A stretch of 64,000 nt of DNA from positions 169,309-233,308 of the forward strand of contig CALEYQ010000080.1 in the NCBI GenBank assembly GCA_937924855.1, read 5' to 3'. Shown in pieces: positions 60,424-64,000 of this stretch. Below the pieces are notes generated by a model that did no database searches, was not told where the DNA came from, and worked only from the letters and a program-made list of their open reading frames with translations. This DNA is from an uncultured Bacteroidota bacterium. Lineage in GTDB: Bacteria > Bacteroidota > Bacteroidia > JADZBD01. Position 1 is the stretch's first letter. Every line of letters starts with the position of its first letter. The position numbers were made by a program, and so were the translations under genes.

Positions 60424-60990
60424 ATGCAAGGGGAAGGTAAATACGAAGACAAGCCGGTTCAGGATCTCCTGACGGATTATTTCAGAACCGGGAATATGGC
60501 AATAATGGGTGTGCTCTATTCCCAATACCGCCACCTGGTTTTTGGCATGTGTTTAAAATACTTAAGGGACAAGGAAATGGCTTCGGAAGCCTGCGCCCAA
60601 ATCTTTGAAAAAATTATAGAGCCCCTGCGGAAGCAGGTCATTCATAATTTCCCGGGATGGCTGGGTTTTGTTACCCGGAACCATTGCATTTCCCTGCTCA
60701 GGGAAAAACAAAAGAACGTTTTACTAAGAGAAGATATATGGCCAGAGAACCTGGCTTCGGAAGAAGAAAGTGAAGTGGATTTCAATCCTGAAAAAATCCG
60801 GGAATTGATTGACCGGCTTGGGGATGAACAACGGGAATGCGTAAAGTTGTTTTTTCTCGATGAAAAATCATACCGTGAAATATCCGAACAAACGGGCCTG
60901 AGTTTAAAGGCCGTAAAGAGCCACTTGCAAAACGGAAAAAGAAATTTGAAAAAATTAATTGAAAATCATGAAAACCTCCCCGCAAAATAA
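60424..60990 (+). CDS. ECF-type RNA polymerase sigma factor
   Basis: 188 residues. Region 2 (QYRHLVFGMCLKYLRDKEMASEACAQIFEKI) recognises the -10 element and melts DNA; region 4 (LGDEQRECVKLFFLDEKSYREISEQTGLSLKAVKSHLQNGKRNLKKLI) is the helix-turn-helix for the -35. The usual ECF length. It directs transcription of an unknown regulon. Its 3' end overlaps the anti-sigma gene by 23 bases, so the two are made together. A weak -7 candidate TATTTTTA sits at 60379-60386. Confidence 0.93.
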   Translation: MQGEGKYEDKPVQDLLTDYFRTGNMAIMGVLYSQYRHLVFGMCLKYLRDKEMASEACAQIFEKIIEPLRKQVIHNFPGWLGFVTRNHCISLLREKQKNVLLREDIWPENLASEEESEVDFNPEKIRELIDRLGDEQRECVKLFFLDEKSYREISEQTGLSLKAVKSHLQNGKRNLKKLIENHENLPAK

Positions 60991-62086
60991 CAACTGCCTT
61001 AACCTGAAGGAAATGTCGCTCTACCTGGAAGGTAAGGCAAGTGCTTTGGAAACCCGGAGGATAGAAAATCATCTTCTGGACTGCCTGCTTTGTTCCGATG
61101 CCCTGGAAGGATTTGAAGAAAACCCCCATCTGCTAAATGAAGTTCCTGAACAGTCCGGATTTTCAAAAGGGCTGAAGCCAACCGGGTCGAAGTTATTTTT
61201 AAAATGGGGTATTTTTGTGGCAGGTGTTTTGGGATTAATCTGGCTGGGTATCGCACTTTTTCCGGAGCCTGTCCCGCCCGGGAAAACGGTTGCAGAAAAG
61301 ACCGACATACCGGAAAAGGCTGATAATACTTCCGAACCGGAAATCCCGGTTCCCACCGAAAAACAGGTTCATATTATTAGACCTGATTCCGAAATAAAAA
61401 AAATAATCTCACGGAAAGCACCCGAAAAAATGCCGCTTGAAAAATTCGGGAAGGAAGACCCTTCTATCTGGATGATGCCCATTAAAACCCTTCCTGAAAT
61501 AAATTCAGGGTTGAGGGGAAGGCCGGAGCAATTAAAAGGAGTAAGAAAAACTTTCCGCGATACTTTCATGTATGACCTGAAAATTTCGCGCTACGGCGAG
61601 CTTTACCGCAACGACCCGAAAAAAATTGCGGAATATTTTAAGGGCATCGATGCCAAATTTGAAAACGCTGAAAAAAAGCTTCTCAACAACGAAGAAAATG
61701 CCTTTGAGTATGTTACCACCTCTATGGTACTTGAAAAAGCCGTGCAACATTTTTCAAAAGGAAATTATCCCGATGCCCTGAAATTGTTCAACATCCTTGC
61801 CAAACATAACGAGGAGGATATCAATGCCCTGTTTTATGCTTCGGTTTGCTATCTCCAGTTAAACAGGGCCAAAGATGCTCTGGTATATCTTAATTTTTTA
61901 ACCCGCCTGGAAAATCATTCCTTTTCGGAAGAGGCGGAGTGGGAAAAAGTCAATGCTTTGATTCAGTTAAAAGAATATAAAGAGGCGGAAAAATTGCTTG
62001 GAAAGATTGTAGAAGAAAACGGGTTTTATGCCGAAAGAGCAAATGTGCTTGCCAAACGGGTTCGGCAGAAACTGCAGAACGAATGA
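60968..62086 (+). CDS. Membrane anti-sigma factor with zinc finger and periplasmic TPR region
   Basis: 372 residues from the ATG at 60968 (a TTG at 60959 is open). The N-terminal cytoplasmic part has a zinc-type anti-sigma motif, HLLDCLLC (His35, Cys39, Cys42). One membrane helix (~77-98, LFLKWGIFVAGVLGLIWLGIALF) is followed by a Pro/Glu-rich linker and a periplasmic domain containing RDTFMYDLKISRYGELYRND and TPR-like helices (~245-365; HFSKGNYPDALKLFNILAKHNEED, LNRAKDALVYLNFL, EYKEAEKLLGKIV). It replaces the FecR-type sensor domain usual next to TonB genes. Abuts the RNase G stop. Confidence 0.88.
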   Translation: MKTSPQNNNCLNLKEMSLYLEGKASALETRRIENHLLDCLLCSDALEGFEENPHLLNEVPEQSGFSKGLKPTGSKLFLKWGIFVAGVLGLIWLGIALFPEPVPPGKTVAEKTDIPEKADNTSEPEIPVPTEKQVHIIRPDSEIKKIISRKAPEKMPLEKFGKEDPSIWMMPIKTLPEINSGLRGRPEQLKGVRKTFRDTFMYDLKISRYGELYRNDPKKIAEYFKGIDAKFENAEKKLLNNEENAFEYVTTSMVLEKAVQHFSKGNYPDALKLFNILAKHNEEDINALFYASVCYLQLNRAKDALVYLNFLTRLENHSFSEEAEWEKVNALIQLKEYKEAEKLLGKIVEENGFYAERANVLAKRVRQKLQNE

Positions 62087-63634
62087 TCAGATTTTAATTT
62101 CCTCTTCGTCTTTGTTGAGGAGGTGATATTCCAGAAAATGATGGGCGTTTGAGGGTCTCACTTTTATTTTCCGTCCGAACTTAAAAGACCATTTTCTCCT
62201 GACCGACATAATTCCTTTGGTAAGAAAGGCCTCCAGGTATGGATGCACGGTAAGGGTTACGCTTTTTTCGTTCAGTTCCTTGAATACATAGCGTAAGTTA
62301 TTTTCAATCTGATCGACTAATAATACAGTGGGTTGAACTTCTCCGGTACCGCGGCATGCAGGACACTTTTCAACGGTTACCACATTCATTTCAGGTCGTA
62401 CCCTTTGGCGGGTAATCTGAACGAGTCCAAATTTGCTGGGAGGAAGGATATTGTGTTTGGCGCGGTCGGACTTCATTTCCGATTTCAACCGATCGAAAAG
62501 TTTTTTCCGGTTTTCGGGATTGTGCAGATCAATAAAATCCACCACGATAATTCCACCCATATCGCGGAGACGGAGCTGGCGGGCAATTTCAACGGCCGCT
62601 TCCAGATTTATTTCAAGTGCGTTTGCTTCCTGGGTATTATCGGAGCGGGCACGATTTCCGGAGTTTACATCAATAACATGCATGGCTTCGGTGTGCTCCA
62701 CAATCAGGTAGCCTCCTGATTTCATGGTTACATGAGGGCCAAACAGGGCTTTAATTTGCTTGTCTACTCCCAGGTGTTCAAAGATGGGTTTATCACCTTT
62801 GTAGAGTTTCAGAATTTTCTCTTTTTCGGGGGCAATGGTTTTAAGATAATCGCGAAGGTCGTCAAACATTTTCTGATCGTTCAGATGAATGGCACTGAAT
62901 CCTTCGTTGAGCAGGTCGCGCAAAATGGCATTGGTGCGATCGATCTCTCCCAAAACTCGCTGAGGAGGCGCTGCACCTTTAATTTCTTTATAACAGGTTT
63001 CCCATTTTTTCAGCAGGTCGTTCAAATCGGCATGAATGTCAGCCACCGATTTATTTTCGGCAACGGTACGTATAATAACGCCGTAGTTGGCAGGAACAAT
63101 TGCCTGAACCATATTTTTCAGGCGGTCTTTTTCCTCCCTCTCTTTTATCTTTTGAGAAACGGAAATTTTATCTGAGAAAGGAACCAAAACCACATACCTT
63201 CCGGCCAGACTTATCTCGGTGGTAATGCGCGGACCTTTACTGGAGATAGGTTCTTTGGCAATCTGAACCAGAATGGGCATACCCGATTGTACCACCTGGG
63301 AAATTTTGCCGTCTTTATGGATATCTCTTTCCTTGGAAAAATATTCCAGATTGGCATTTCCTTTCCCTTCGCGGGCGGTTTTTGTAAACTTCAGAAATGA
63401 TAAAACCTGAGGACCCAGGTCAAGGTAATGAAGGAAGGCATCCTTTTCATAGCCCACATCCACAAAGGCGGCGTTCAGGCCGGTCATGACCTTTTTTACG
63501 CGCCCCAGATACAGGTCGCCTACGTTAAAGCTTTTGTTGCTTTTTTCCCGGTGAAGCTCTACGAGCCGCCGGTCTTGCAATAAAGCGATAACAGTTTCGG
63601 AATCTCCGCTGTCAATAATAAGTTCGCTGGCCAA
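62087..63634 (-). CDS. rng: Ribonuclease E/G family protein (RNase G)
   Basis: 515 residues. N-terminal S1 domain (NVGDLYLGRVKKVMTGLNAAFVDVGYEKDAFLHY), RNase H-like fold with the DNase-I-like catalytic motif MHVIDVNSGNRA and DFIDLHNPENRKKLFDRL (metal-binding Asp residues), and the late zinc-link CPACRGTG. Endonuclease for rRNA 5' maturation and mRNA decay; the RNase E C-terminal scaffold is absent. The start is TTG at 63634 (ASELIIDSGDSE); an in-frame stop lies five codons upstream and no ATG precedes the conserved first strand. Confidence 0.94.
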   Translation of the reverse strand: MASELIIDSGDSETVIALLQDRRLVELHREKSNKSFNVGDLYLGRVKKVMTGLNAAFVDVGYEKDAFLHYLDLGPQVLSFLKFTKTAREGKGNANLEYFSKERDIHKDGKISQVVQSGMPILVQIAKEPISSKGPRITTEISLAGRYVVLVPFSDKISVSQKIKEREEKDRLKNMVQAIVPANYGVIIRTVAENKSVADIHADLNDLLKKWETCYKEIKGAAPPQRVLGEIDRTNAILRDLLNEGFSAIHLNDQKMFDDLRDYLKTIAPEKEKILKLYKGDKPIFEHLGVDKQIKALFGPHVTMKSGGYLIVEHTEAMHVIDVNSGNRARSDNTQEANALEINLEAAVEIARQLRLRDMGGIIVVDFIDLHNPENRKKLFDRLKSEMKSDRAKHNILPPSKFGLVQITRQRVRPEMNVVTVEKCPACRGTGEVQPTVLLVDQIENNLRYVFKELNEKSVTLTVHPYLEAFLTKGIMSVRRKWSFKFGRKIKVRPSNAHHFLEYHLLNKDEEEIKI

Positions 63635-63738
63635 TGAAAATGCACATTAGGTTATTCCGGAATCCGGAAAAACAGGTAACAGATTGAAGGAGCCAATCCT
63701 GCACAAACCCTATGGGAATATGCTGAAGGATTAAAAGG

Positions 63739-63834
63739 CTACTTCTTTTTCTTTTTATGGCGATTCTTTCTCAAACGCTTTTTGCGTTTATGCGTGGCCA
63801 TTTTGTGACGCTTTCTTTTCTTTCCGCTAGGCAT
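63739..63834 (-). CDS. 31-residue highly basic protein, probable ribosomal protein
   Basis: Begins MPSGKKRKRHKMATHKRK and ends KNRHKKKKK: 19 of 31 residues are Lys/Arg plus three His, with no hydrophobic core. The KM-x-x-HK spacing resembles the C-terminal domain of mitochondrial mS38/bacterial bS22. Very similar short proteins are kept across Bacteroidota and a small extra ribosomal protein has been described in this phylum, so ribosome binding is likely but the name is not certain. 104 bases upstream of RNase G on the same strand. Confidence 0.82.
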   Translation of the reverse strand: MPSGKKRKRHKMATHKRKKRLRKNRHKKKKK

Positions 63835-64000
63835 GTTCAAAAAATGGTTTAAAAATAAAAAATGTTGATAAATAAGAAAAAGAGAAAAAAAAAATGATGG
63901 GTAAAATACTTATAACTCATCAAACAGGACCTGAGGGAAAAAAAGTACAGAGATTATAGAAAAACAAATTCAAGAAACTTTTCCAGACATAAAACTTTTT
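63835..64000. other. Right-edge non-coding stretch, 166 bases
   Basis: AT-rich with A-runs. It should hold the promoter of the small basic gene, but no exact TAnnTTTG element was seen on the minus strand. A 21-codon plus-strand frame at 63894-63959 has no supporting evidence. Confidence 0.5.

Noticed and set aside
63894..63959. 21-codon plus-strand open frame at the right edge
   Set aside because: No promoter, no recognisable composition or motif; likely chance.
1..64000. tRNA, rRNA, CRISPR arrays, insertion sequences, phage or integrative elements
   Set aside because: No cloverleaf arms, repeats with spacers, transposase or integrase motifs were seen; base composition and gene style look uniform.

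Overview
The window is ordinary-looking chromosomal DNA from a member of the phylum Bacteroidota. The evidence is direct: two type IX secretion (T9SS) C-terminal sorting tails, a HYC_CC_PP protein next to a TonB receptor, a DUF6089 gene between nadK and uppS, the BatI-type MoxR/DUF58/DUF4350/SpoIIM-DUF4129 cluster, and many copies of the phylum-specific -7 promoter element TAnnTTTG. Shine-Dalgarno sequences are mostly absent before starts. I cannot place it below phylum; the gene set (kynurenine monooxygenase, T9SS, FumC) suggests a free-living aerobe of a Flavobacteriales-like or related order. No rRNA, tRNA, CRISPR, prophage, insertion sequence or integron was seen, and no gene-free stretch exceeds 300 bases.

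Layout. 1-401: end-truncated glycosyltransferase. 599-5410: recQ facing a run of M20 peptidase, small TauE-like protein and secreted endonuclease-fold protein. 5413-8682: a large TolB-propeller/beta-barrel protein. 8752-13978: MBL hydrolase, kynurenine monooxygenase, SprT-like protein, aminotransferase, GDP-mannose synthesis. 13971-17975: small envelope protein, fumC, arsC, prfB (programmed frameshift), recX. 17996-27243: STAS-like protein, MFS exporter, and the MoxR cluster with an unusual three-part fusion. 27246-34586: aldehyde dehydrogenase, lpxK, purine nucleoside phosphorylase, two T9SS cargo proteins, LysM glucosaminidase. 34663-38438: pdxJ, hydrolase, era, der. 38533-47704: an envelope-biogenesis series (CBS protein, one-POTRA barrel, nadK, DUF6089, uppS, bamA, two skp/ompH, murI). 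47705-51673: gamma carbonic anhydrase and a metal-linked set (two HMA proteins, TonB receptor, HYC_CC_PP). 51760-58482: nadB, nfu, proC, an LpxL-like acyltransferase, two PLP fold-II enzymes, HEAT-repeat protein. 58484-63834: CPBP protein, a barrel-less TonB plug protein divergent from an ECF sigma/anti-sigma pair, RNase G and a 31-residue basic protein.

The two most general observations are about genome organisation. First, a recurring start architecture places TAnnTTTG only 3-4 bases before the start codon (six exact cases, several with one mismatch), which predicts leaderless or almost leaderless mRNAs. Second, all eleven convergent gene pairs overlap or lie within 15 bases, while the two clear intrinsic terminators sit between co-directional genes. 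The most distinctive protein-level observations are the SpoIIM-DUF4129 fusion with a buried signal-peptide-like segment, and the plug-only TonB-like protein beside an ECF sigma factor and a TPR-bearing anti-sigma factor. Promoter and terminator calls are from reading motifs by eye, and protein families are named from recognised motifs, not from database searches.
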